Source: Mycteria americana
Lineage: Eukaryota > Chordata > Aves > Ciconiiformes > Ciconiidae
DNA: 64,000 nt
Direction of reading: 5' to 3'
Assembly (NCBI RefSeq): GCF_035582795.1
Contig: NC_134373.1
Location: 14,592,001 to 14,656,000 of the forward strand
The translations under genes were made by a program, and so were the position numbers. The notes beneath the pieces were generated by a model. The model saw only the letters and a program-made list of their open reading frames with translations, was not told the DNA's origin and did not search any database. Numbering within the stretch: the stretch's first letter is position 1; each line of letters starts with the position of its first letter. This document shows positions 12,597 to 32,400 of this stretch, piece after piece.

Positions 12597-13165
12597 TGGA
12601 AACTACCATTCACCTTACAGCTTCACTGAACTATTGAAGGTAATTGATGCCATGTCAGACTCTTTAAAGTGTCTCAGGTGTTGCATTGTAATAACCCAGC
12701 ATAACAGATTTCTGCATTTACTGACTTCACCAGGAACCATAGTGCTAGAGAACGATGTTCATTTTCTGTTGGTGGTTTCCAGCTCCTGTGCAGTAGATGT
12801 TGGCCCAGCTGACAAAAATCAGCATGTCTTCATCAATGTTACACTGCCTTTCACAACTGTCCTGCCCTGTCCTCTCTTCTTACTGCAATATAATCAGTAA
12901 TGGCTTGTGTTTCAGGAACATTTATTTTTTATATGCATGTTGGCTTGAGTCAACTGGTTTCAGTGATGTATTTTCTATCACATCATTGTTTCTTAGACTA
13001 AAAAAAGGAATAAGTTCTTAACTGTCAGACTTCTCAATACTTGATAGTTACATATTAATATTTTTCCAAACTGCTGAATTCATATTTAAAGGAAAAGATA
13101 CTTTGAACATTCAAAGGAATTTGATTGCTTTAGAAGAGCCTTTCCATTATTGATTAACTTATATA

Positions 13166-13261
13166 TTAGTATAGAACAGTTAATAAGAATGTAATGCTTA
13201 GTATACAAAGGTTAATACGAATGTAATGTTTAGTATAGAATGGTTAATAAGAATGTAATTT
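13166..13261. repeat. 32-bp tandem repeat, three units
   Basis: Units start at 13166, 13198 and 13230 with exact 32-bp spacing. Each begins TTAGTATA and contains GTTAATA-GAATGTAAT, with a few substitutions between copies. It lies downstream of the DYTN coding end. Confidence 0.85.
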
Positions 13262-14319
13262 TACCTGCAGCATCTAAAATGTGAGAAAAGTAATTTTCCT
13301 TGGTTACTAATACTTTGTATTTGATGGAACATATCTAAGACTGCCAGAGTATAAAAATACTTATCGAGCCGGTACACACACATACAGGCATATATATGCA
13401 TGTAAGTAAACCTATGAGCTGCACAGAAGTTTGTAAACAGATAGGTGATTGGCTGTAGGTCGCAGGTTATACTTGCTAAGGTTGATTACAAAGTATCTAT
13501 TAGGCATCAGCAGGGAAACAGGCTGGGATTTAAGAGAAAGGAAGATACCACACAAAAGAAACATTGCATACTGCTTTGATCCATTCATACTACAGCCTAG
13601 CTTAATTTCTTATAATGATGGGTGAGTGAAGGCCTTAGAAGAAAAATAATAGATGCTCACTGCTTTCTTTTCATTGCTTCTTGATTGCTACATGTTTCTT
13701 ACAGCAACTCAGTGAGATACATTGCTATAGTCTGTGATGATAGTGTCATCAAATGCATATTGTTTTAGTGACAGCAGTTCTGAAGATTGAGATAATGGGT
13801 TAAGATATGGCAGGTTAATGATTTGCATGTTATTATCAGATGTTGTACTTCTTTGGATTGTTAACTATTTGTTAAGTGACAATGTGAACCAATGGCAAAT
13901 TTACCAAGTGTGATTCCTCAGCAGTGCAAATGATTGCCCATTTCTCTTTCTTTAGCTGTTGATATGCCATGGTCAAGCTACTTTGTTGGAATTGTGCTGT
14001 ATCTCTTGTTGAGGACAGCAACAAGGAAAACATTTTTTTCTGATAATGCACAGAAGTATTTTAAAGATCTGAGAAATGGAAATGATTCAGTAATACTTCA
14101 GAGAGAAAAATTATAGATTCAGCCACTTACTATCACTGTTCTGCAGGATGTGCGTAAAAAATAGTGAATGAGTATGTGCATGTGGACTCAAAACCAGTTA
14201 TGGTTCAAGAAAATTTGCATACTTTTAAGGATTTTAGTTGAATCATTGGAACTATACCAGCTTTCCAAGAGAGAAAATACTCCTAGTTTTTACAAGAATT
14301 TTCCTGTGATTACTAAGAA

Positions 14320-14325
14320 AATAAA
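14320..14325 (+). terminator. Candidate poly(A) signal downstream of DYTN
   Basis: This is the first exact AATAAA I noticed on the plus strand after the DYTN stop, about 1.7 kb downstream. Variant hexamers such as AATATA near 12.89 kb are closer, so the true cleavage site is uncertain. Confidence 0.2.
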
Positions 14326-14419
14326 TTTGGTTTGGGTGAAAGCAAAATATTTTTGGAAGTTTTGGGAGAAAAGTCAGGTAAATTACATATTCTGAAGTTT
14401 TGTTTCATGTATAATCAAG

Positions 14420-14457
14420 TTTGATTATAGGTACATTTTGATTATAGGTACATTTTC
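14420..14457. repeat. Direct repeat, two units
   Basis: TTTGATTATAGGTACATT occurs twice in immediate succession, consistent with a recent tandem duplication next to a CR1 fragment. Confidence 0.7.
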
Positions 14458-14465
14458 TGTACATT

Positions 14466-14577
14466 TGGATGAGGTGCTTAGGGACATGGTGTAGTGGTGG
14501 TTTTGGCAGTGTTAGGTTTATGGTTGGACTCGATGATCTTAAAGGTCTTTTCCAACCTATATGATTCTGTGATTCTG
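14466..14577 (+). mobile_element. CR1 3'-end fragment
   Basis: A short plus-oriented fragment with the CR1 terminal consensus (GGTTGGACTCGATGATCTTA, TTCCAACC) and the tail ATGATTCTGTGATTCTG. The octamer differs from the first element (ATTCTGTG versus ATTCTATG), suggesting a different CR1 subfamily. Confidence 0.85.
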
Positions 14578-17500
14578 TACATTTGGATGGATGAGGGTTT
14601 AGGCTGATGTTGTTGAAAAGGCCAATGAAAAGTGTAGCAGTTAAGAAAAGCTGCTCATTGGAATGCTTAATTTTCCACAGAGATTTTCCTGGTCTTGTAT
14701 TTTTCAGAATGAATTATAATCACTAAGATAAAGGGACTGTATGACTCAGTAAAATGGCTAGAAATCTTGTTTTCTGTTGGTAGCACCTCAGCCATCTTCT
14801 TGAAAGACCTTACACTGTGGTTGTGATAGTAATTAACATTCCTGGTTCTTTCTGCTAGTTTTGGTCACAGCAGGCCTTATTTACACATACTGCAAACACA
14901 CAAGAATTACAGCAACAAATAATGGTATGCAACTTGAAGCCAACAAGCAGTTTGTCTCTAGCAAAGGAAGGGTGAAGAGGGTGAAAAGTAAAGAAACTAA
15001 CTGAGGGAGGAGGACGCCAGAAAACAAATAGCGATGAGGTCACTAGAAAGTGGATACACTCATATTATCACATAAACAGAATACACTGTGAGATAGAAGC
15101 TTAGTAGCTTTTGCAACATGCTAGTGCCAAGAGATACAAACAACAATCCAAGGGACTTAACTGTTGATTATGGGAAGATATCCATCAGCTTCTGATGAGG
15201 CTTTAAATCTCCTTCAGGGTGAGTGCATTTGAATTAAAATTGGTTGGAAACAGTGACAGCCGACAAATACCGGTTTGGTCTGATGCAACATAGAACAGGT
15301 CTAGAGCACAAATTCTTACAAACAGATATTCCTGAACCACCATGAAGTCTTACTTCATAGCAGAGTGTAAAGACTGAAGGAAGTGTTTTCCCATGCTAAT
15401 AAGCAGTTGTTTAGCTGCCAGGTGCCTATAAGGTGAAAATCCCAAGGCCTTTATTTTGTTGTTACTCAGTTCAGCTGACAATGAAGCAACCTCAGTCAGA
15501 CTTGTTCATCCCATCCTTCTTCTGACACAGTCAGACTGAGAAACAGTAAGCCAGGAACAGTCCTAGTTCAAGGATTGCAAAAACAATCCTAGCTCACCCC
15601 AAGATCTGCCATGAAGTTTACAGGGGAGCGTGGTAGGAGGCAATATCCTGTCTTTAACCACAGGGACATTTTGAATTATTCCTGTACAGCAAATCCGCTT
15701 GTATCTCATACTCACAGCACTTGCTCTTTCTTAACACAGCCACCCTAGAAGGCCCAAATTTATAGTGAGTGAATCAATAGCAAACATCAGCATCATCTGA
15801 TTGTGTTTTCATGCCAAATTGTTGAGACTCGGATAAAAGCAAGCAAGAACTAAGTTATAAAATAGAATTGAGCTCCGAGGCCTTCAGAGAGAAGAAATTG
15901 CCTGAGGTAGGAGTTCTGTTAGGAACTTTATCACTTGCAGGTTTACATGTAATTAATTGCATCCCCTTTTTTATTTCAGCACAATTAATAACACAGATTG
16001 TCTCCTTTATATCAGCAATTTCCAAATGTTCTCCATAGTGTGACCTATGCTAGAGATTCATCTGTTTTCTCAGTCTTTCCTCCACATAATAATCCTTTCC
16101 TGCCCATTTCCTGAAAGGCCAAATGATGCTACAGCCTGTTAATTAAGAAGCCTGATGAAGTGAAGTATTGCAAATTTGTTTAAGCTGAACATCAGCTTGG
16201 CCCATAGTGGTATTTCACCATTTCTGTCGCTGTCTGAAGTGGGGAAGAAAGCTGCCAGCAGCCCTTTCCTAGGGGATCCTGTTGTTACAGGCAGGATGTA
16301 TCTAAAGTGAAAACACTAGCCTCTTCCCAAAGGGCCCGCTGGAAGAGCATCTAAGATAAACAGTACCTGTTCAGACAATCTGTCTGGTTTTACATTTGCT
16401 AGAGCTTGAGATCATATGGGAACAGGTAACATCTGGTCTACTATGATACCAGTCCTACTTGGCTGAGGCATCCAGCCCTTAACACGCTCTTTGCCAGTTG
16501 CTGGTCTTAATAGCTGTAGGGACCGTGGGTGAAGACTGTGTCTCTTACATTAATACAAAGCTGTGCGCAACGGGGCTTTTCGGCATATTAATATAATTTA
16601 GATAATTAACAACAGTAGTACAGGAGCGAGCAGATCTGTTGTAACAATGCTCGTCTCCCCCCACGCGGTAGCAAAGCGCTCTCGTAGGCTGTGGCTGCAG
16701 GCAGAGGCAGCTGGGGGATGCTGCTGAGTACACTGTGTGTTCCTGTCCTCATCCTGCTCTAGTGTCCCCTCCTCTCTTGAGCATTTAAACGGTTTGTTGC
16801 ATGCTTAACTTTAAGCACAAATTCAGTGCCATTGAAGCTGACAGCCCTCTTAAAGTTTTTTGTCTGCTTCCGTAAGATCAGGATTTCACCCAATGGGACT
16901 ACGTTTAAGCTTTATTTTGTTCAGGCCCAGTAACCATTTTAAGATTTCATTTACACATTTTGCTACTTGAACATATTTCTGCAAGCTGATGAACGCCCAG
17001 CAAATGAGTTTTTCTTTAGGCAGCTGAAAAAAAAAGCAACCAAATATTGTCACATGCTCCAGGAAGGAAACTTTGAGTGAACAACTAAATGTAGTTGTCT
17101 TGGAAAGCTGAATTTTGTAGTTACATTCAGCCAGCCAGGCAATGGAAAGATTCAAAGCATCAAGAATCAAAGCATCAAATGTTACCTGGCCAAAGTTATG
17201 TTGCATTAGTTTAATATCAAATTGCCTATTAAAATTATCAATAACAGCCAGAGGAAACTGATTTGTCTACAAAGAACTTGCAAACTAAAAAAGCAGCAAA
17301 TTCAAGTTATGTGTGGGAATTCTTTTGATTAAACACTTTAAGTGAAAATGTGTAACATTTGAAGTGGCATTTTTTTACAACTAAAAATTTAGGGAAAATA
17401 CCGTAAAAATAGAATGTGAAAGCAAACAGAGGAGCTGGTAAAACCTGTTAACCAGGTTTTACCCTTTTACTTTTGCTGGAAAACTGAAAACATTTTTTGA

Positions 17501-17804
17501 AGGTATTTTTAATATAAAAATATGTGCTGCTTTTTTTAGTAGGATGATGTCTTTCAGCAGTGGTTGCTTTGTACAAGTGTACAGCTATGCATACAATTAA
17601 ACATCACCATCTCGACCCTAATCCTGTCTTGGAGCCAGTGGAGGTTTTTGGCAACTTCCTGCTCTGCTTGTCTATGTTTTATTGAAGGATCAGTTGTTTC
17701 CTGTTTTGGCACCCAAAAGACAATAGTTTGAATAGGTCACATACATTATAAAAAGCCTGACGTACACACAGATTAGAGCAGACAACTGCTTATAAATCAT
17801 GCAG

Positions 17805-17810
17805 TTTATT
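17805..17810 (-). terminator. FAM237A: FAM237A poly(A) signal
   Basis: Canonical AATAAA on the minus strand (TTTATT on plus), about 180 nt after the FAM237A stop codon. The distance suits a short neuropeptide 3' UTR. Confidence 0.65.
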
Positions 17811-17991
17811 AAGGAGACTGAATTCATAGGTAATTAAAAAAACCCACAAGTCCAAGTTAACCAGAGATACAGTGCTCGTAGCTATAGGCCTTCTTCCACC
17901 ACGTAAATTAACATCAATGAGGATTAAAATGCAAAAATTAAAGAGAAGTAGTTAAAAAATATCTACAAATCAAGATCTTGGACTAAATGTG

Positions 17992-26066
<8,075 letters not shown>

Positions 26067-26145
26067 CTCGGCGCTCCGGCGTGCAGGGCGGGCCGGGCCG
26101 GGCAGGGCTCTCCGCGCCCGCCGCCGCCGCCGCGCTCCTTAAGAA
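26067..26145 (-). other. FAM237A: Predicted non-coding first exon of FAM237A
   Basis: The 3' limit is the donor CGCCGAG|GTAAGG at 26067/26066. The 5' limit is a guess, about 30 nt after the A-rich TAAAAAC that follows the CRE-like site. It would splice to the acceptor at 22769. No ATG with a useful frame was seen. Confidence 0.35.
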
Positions 26146-26172
26146 GCCGGAGCGGGCAGCCCCGCTTAGTTT

Positions 26173-26180
26173 TTACGTCA
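26173..26180 (-). promoter_or_regulatory. CRE-like site TGACGTAA
   Basis: TGACGTAA on the minus strand, an ATF/CREB-type octamer variant within the CpG island and just upstream of the predicted first exon. Such sites are common in neuropeptide promoters. Confidence 0.4.
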
Positions 26181-26460
26181 GGGCTCGGGGAGAAGCCCCC
26201 ACCCCCGGGGCCCCAGCCGCTGCTCCCGGGCACCCGGCGCTCCCTCCTTCCCTTTGCGGAGCTGCCCCTGCCGCAAGGCGTGCTCCGCTCCGCTCCGCCT
26301 GTCCTGCTCTCCCTACGGACCCCGGCCGTCCTGGGGCCCGCCTGGCAGCGGCGTTCCCTCCGGCCGAGGGGAGGCTGTGCGCAGGGCCGCTGGAAGGGTA
26401 ACAGAGCCGGGCGCTTGGCAAAGCTGCAGCCCTCCCCTTGCCCCTCTCCTAGCAGCGCTG

Positions 26461-29400
26461 CATCGGCAGGGCCGAGGATAAAAAGCGAGTCCCCACAGTG
26501 GAGCTCGAGTTGTCCTGACCCGGCTCAGCCTCCTGGCACCTTGCTTGCTGAGCTTGGCTGCTGGAGGTCCCTCCGCCCCAGAGCAGGAGTCTGTGTGGCG
26601 CAACTAGAGCTATTTGCTGGCTCGGACTCGGCCCAAACAGCAGCAGGTCCAGCTCTCCTGGGAACTGAAGCAGAGACCCAGAGAGGAGCAGAGTCCCAGA
26701 AGAAAACCAGTAAAGGCATTAACTGCAGCAGCAGGGCCGAGCTACTTGCTGCAGCTCAATTCACACAACTTTAGGTAAAGGGGAGCTGCCTTGGAGGGCT
26801 GCACACCCTCTAAAAGGAGAGGGCAATGGCTACATTTTCCCTCAGGGAAAAAAAAAGAATCATGTTGTCTACTGTTGTTGCATTTTCTCTCTGTGAGGTT
26901 CTCAGCTGCAACCCCTCTCCACTGCACCCCCTTGAACAGCTGCAAAACCTCTGTACCCATTAGGGAAACAGGCCTGGTTGGCCTTGGATGCAGGAGGCCA
27001 GACCAGAGCAGGACTAAGACGCCACAGGAGCGTGTTTTGCTGACATTGCTGGGTCTGTGGTGCATTGCTCTAAGGGCTCTGCCCCATGCTGTTAAGGGTA
27101 GAGCAAAAGGCTGCAACTGGAAAGGAAAAGGCAAAATGTTTCTTGTGAGTTGATACATTTCTGCCTACCTGGAACCTTTCTGGATTTATTAAGAAGTGAG
27201 TTTACTTACTTGAGTCCCCTTCTGGGGAGCATTTTATCCGGTTTTGGATCAAGAATGACATTGGTTTCATTCCACTCAGAATCCGTCTGGTAGGCCCAAG
27301 GGTGCTGAACCAGGGGTTCTCGGAGAAATGAGAGTCGCTGCTCAAGGGAAATACTGCTACAGATAAAATACTCAGCTCCACAGATACTTCCTGAGCCTAC
27401 TATGCTCTGTTCCCTCTGAACCAGAGCACTCGTATTCTATTTCTGGGAAAGAGGTTTTTGATAATTGGATTCTTCAGCTCAATCTCCTAGTGGAGAAGAA
27501 ACATAGAAGGATTGGCCATCTCGCTCAGTTCCACGTACTCTCCCTCAGTAAAGCTTTCTGTGCCCTTTTTAGGCTATCAATAATCTCTCTTTCATTGCAC
27601 TGCATGATGTATTCCCCTGACAGCCAATGTTCACATCTTCAGTGAGTCTTCATATCTTATGAGTGAATTTAATTCAGGTGGGCTGTAGGTCATATCCAGA
27701 GCCATTTGCAAAAGGATATTTTTGTCAAGAAAAGTTGATTCTTTAACTCATAGATAAGAGAGATTTCAGATCATGTAATGCTACAGAAATGATGTTATTT
27801 CTACCAGAAAAATATTAAAATAAAATATAAGCAAATGTTAAAAGGATCAGGCTATAGGAGTAGGGGATGGGAAGAGAGGAAAGTAGGAGGTCATCTCATT
27901 GGTATTTGTATTTTGAACAGAGTAAGGGCATAAACAACTATGTGCAGAGTTGCTTCCTTCCTGCATTTGCTCCCTGCAAACCCTCCGTTGTGGTTTAACA
28001 TTAGCAGTTAATAGACAATGGCTTATGGTTGCTTGAGCTAAGTAAGCATTTACAAATTAAAAAAAAATAATAATTAAATTCAGCACTGAGGCTGAGAGAC
28101 AGCAATGTGTGATGGTACATACAGCTTGCCTGTTACTTCCATAAGCAGCCACACCTGGACCCAGTATTAAGCTTTGTAAAATGATCTGCATCATGAAAGA
28201 CACCTGCTTAAGCCTTAAACCAAAAAAATGCTTTAAAGACGTATTCTTAGCTGAAAGTTTGTGTTTTGCTGAATTGGGTTCCAAATTATCCCAGCTTTGT
28301 GTGAAACCTGGCTAAGTGACAGCAAAGGCAAAACTTGTGATTCTCAGAGGGGGGAAAACCCAAAGGTCTGTTAGTTTTTAAATTCATAGTACATGGCAGA
28401 GACTTGATTTTTCTTCAGAATCCACAGAGGCAAAGTGGGGAATCTAACTCCCATTTATACCTTTTCAAATTCTCTTTTAAGCAGGAAATTAAACAGTGCT
28501 TAAAATTGGCTCCCTGACAAATATACTGAAGAGCTTCTTGGAAATGAAATACTTATGCTTGATCCAAAGTCTGTTTGTGGATATTTTTTACTAATTTTTA
28601 AAATTATATTTAGAGGGCTTTGAGTCAGGACTCTGAGTGGACTGCGAGTTGCACTACTGCCTAGTAAAGAACAGTGAAAGCCTCTGAATGCAGAACTTGT
28701 CTGAAAAGTAGAGTGGCTGTTTCAGAAAAATTAATTTTTGCTAGGAAATCACATAGGATAGTGAGCAGTCTGTATCCTATTAGCAGGAGACTGATGTTTT
28801 GTAAGTGCAAAGAGGGGCAAAATTGAACAAATTCTTCACCAAATGATTTGATCAAACCCATACCCCCCATCCAGGATGGCTTGTGTAACTCTTGATAAGT
28901 AGTCTATATCAAAGTACTGGTATCAAAACACAGTTTTTTACACTTTTGATGTCAAGTCTTCCAATTTTTTTTTTTTCTGAGGGATTGAATCTGCAGTCAC
29001 AAAGTGTTTGATGACCCCACACTGCTCTAAACAATCCTCTGGATCTATATTCTGTTGAAGTGGCCAGCAGGAAAGTCAGTGGATGTGACGTGACACTTAA
29101 CTAGTTCTAACTGGTGGAAAGATGTACTTAAACAGAGGTCTTCAGTGCTGTACACTACTGGTGATGACCTGAAACACCTCCATGGAGCTAGCAGACATGA
29201 CGTGGGACAGGCAGGAGACCAGTATATTTCTGGGCTAGGAGCTGGAGCCCTGTAGGACACCCTGAGATGTCTCTGGACTGCGCTTGAGAAGTGGACTCAA
29301 GCCCCTGATGACTTACGCAAGCTTTGTGGTGCTCTGCTTCTGCCATTTTCCTCTGCCAGGACATACCTCTGCGGTCTGTTGGGCTTCATGTAGTTTGAGG

Positions 29401-32400
29401 AGTGTTGGTGAAAACAGTCCTCTGGAGGTCTGCAGTTCAAACTTCTGCTTGAAGCAACACTAGATGAAGTCAGCTGGGGCTGGACTCCTGGTGGAAATTT
29501 TTTTTCCTACTATCTAGCTTGTGTTTCCTAATTTGTGGCTATTGCTCCCATAGGAGCAATGGGAAGGGAAGTTACAGATGTGCTTTAGATCATTCCCTAG
29601 CTGCCTCTTTACCAGGTCCAACAAGCCAAGTTACCTCAACCTGTCTTCATGAGGTAGCAGGAGCCCATTTTGGTTGCTGTCTGTTGTTTGGCCCTGTGAG
29701 AACATATAATGCCACTGTTGTCAAAGGGTTTCAGTATCTCACTTAACAGAGCTTATTAGTGCCTTTGGCTTGTCACCTTCTTTGGCTAAACCTTACCCAG
29801 TTATAAGTGGCAATATTCTGGTATTTCTTTCCTGATGCATGCTATATCTAGCTATTCTTGCCTATGACTTTAAAAGGCAATGTCTTCATTGCTGTTAAGT
29901 CCTACCTTTAAATCTGCCTAGAATGTAAAGTCTAATCTAATCGTCTAATTTCTAGATTATTTGAATGCATAGGTCTTTGTGCCACTTGAGTTTAGAACAC
30001 AGCTTGAGTTCTGAGCAAGCATTTGTGGTATTTGTCTGGAATACCATTGGGTTTTGCCAGTTGCTACTAACTGGTAATTGCTTGTGTACTCCGAGAGATG
30101 TGTGTACAGATCTTCACTGTGAGCTGGTGCTGCAGTTAGTATTTCATATAAGAAAACCAGGCCAAAGCCCATCTAATTTTTTATGGGATCTCTAGTTCTT
30201 AATCTCTTCTTGATAAATCTGATGTTAGGTGATTATTTGTCTGGCATGCAAGCCATGCAGTGTGTTTTGTTTGTTTCCCCACTTGTCATCAAATGGGTCG
30301 TATTCCTGTTCTGGTTTTCCTACTGTGTGGCAGATCTCTAGATCCTAGCACTTAGAGGTTTAATTCTTATTGCTAGATCTTCTCGCCCTGTTTCAGCAGT
30401 GTGTAGGGACCTTGTTTATTAAGGCCTTTTGAATCACTGGTATATTTTGGCCTTAGCGTAAATGGGTCGAGTGTGAGTTCTTTTATCTCCACGGGTTTCT
30501 GCTTCCACTAGAAGGTGTGAGGAACTGCAGTTCCTTATTAAGGAAAGACAGATCTCTTCTAATAAAGAAGCTTTCCTATCTCTCCTTGTCTACTAGCTGT
30601 GATATGCGAGCAATTCTGTCACCAGGGGCATATTTGGAGTGTTTTACCAAGAGTAAATTTAGGTGCCATTAGTCAGAAGTTTGAAGTGGCTTCATCATTG
30701 ACATTGATTTAAATTAATTTGTGAAAGAGGTAACATTTCTTGTGGCAAACGTATTTAACACAACCTTTGAAAAGGCATTGGGAGCAGGTATTTTAAAAGT
30801 GCAAACTAAGCACTGTTGGTTAGAAAATTAATATATTCTTTTTGAAATTGTAATTTGGTGACATGTGACACTATAAATGCAAATTACCTCTGTAAAGAAT
30901 GTGACTATGAACCTCCCATATTTCTATCCAGACTGAAACATTCCAAGAAAATAATAAAAAACCCCAGACTGATGGATATAGTACATTAAAAGTTAACTGT
31001 TCGTGTCCTGTGGGCAGGCTGTCTCACTTTAACCGTTCAGTGCAGTTTTTAGAGAGCTTTTGATTAATTTTAATGGCATCCAGGATATTTATATCCAGCC
31101 AACTATTGGTTTTTGAATGAAGGGATTCATTGCCGTTTGGGTGCTGCACCGATATCTCTGTGCTCGAGAATAAAGTCACTGGTTCTTCCCGATTCCCTAA
31201 CCCCCCTCTCCTTCCTCAAGTGCTCACAGGCAATAAAGAAACCCTTCTCACCTTCAGGCACTCTGGGCAGAAGCGAGAGTCACCCTGGGTATGTCACAGT
31301 TAAAAGAGCAGTTCAGTGAAACGTGCTTTCATAAAACTGCCATTAACATCTAAGAAAGCAAGCCTATTATGGGATTGATTTCTCCTAGTGTGTTACAGCC
31401 AAATCTTCTGGGGAAGGAAAACACCTTCATGGTGCGTTCTTTCTTGAAGGTGAGTGGCCTTGTAATGTGGTCTCTCCTTCCTTTTCTTGCTCTAAGGGTG
31501 TTTCTTTCCTGCAGCTCTTGGGAGAAAAGGGTGTTTGAGCCTGCTTGCCTCAGGGCAGCTTCTGTGCCATGCCAGTGGGCCAGCCCTGCCACTGTCACGC
31601 TTACCCTGCGGCATGGGCACTACCCTGGCAGCCAGGACCCCGTGCCAGGAGCCTGCACGTTCAGATCTGAAGCTGTTTGGGAAAACTAGCCTGCAGGAAG
31701 AAATTGGAGGGGGGCAGCAAATTATTTAGGGCCAATAAATGGGTCACAGGAGGCTCTGAAGAGTAACAAGGATATCCTGTCCCCTGTGAAATGGCCGGAC
31801 TTGTGGGATCTTCAGCTTTCGTTAGTTCCCTGCTGATTCTCAGACAGTCCAGCAACCAATCTGCTTTATTGTTTGTTCTGCTGCTAGTTCTGGCTAAGGG
31901 TTCCTTGGCACTCATAGTGTACTTCCATCTCGCTAAATCAGAGATGTGATGCCTTATACGTATGCTAATGCTGCTGCTGTTGTCAGAAGAAAATGGTTGT
32001 TTCCATGTAAAATCTGATTAGAAGTATTGCTATGTTGTCATGCATAACTGCTATGTTGTCATGCATAACTTACTGGTCGTCGCCTTGAATGATTTTTCCA
32101 AGTTTAGTACAAGCTCTGTTATATAGTATACTTAGACCAGACAAAACCCATATGTTTTCAGTAAGGAACAGTGTGACAGAGGCAGATAGAGCACTGATTT
32201 TTTTTTTAATTTATTTTTATTCTTTTTTTCTTTTAATAGCTCAGAATACTCCGCCTTTGAAACCCCCATTTTTATTTCACAAATGTACCCTTTGAAACCT
32301 ATTCTCAAAGGAGATGCTACAAAAGTGATACCAGAGTGGAAATTCTATGTAGTAAGTTTATCTTTAAATCGCAGGTTCTGGAGAGGCTGTAGTTTGATTT

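Larger units (their letters stand above)
12597..17804. other. Intergenic between DYTN and FAM237A 3' ends
   Basis: The two genes converge here. Apart from the DYTN 3' UTR of unknown length, the 32-bp repeat, the 18-bp duplication and a CR1 end, I see no exon, RNA gene or conserved domain. Open frames are short and AT-rich. Confidence 0.5.

Noticed and set aside
26742-27158. Overlapping 138-codon minus and 120-codon plus frames
   Set aside because: They mirror each other on opposite strands with no recognisable motif; better explained by few stops in mixed-composition DNA.
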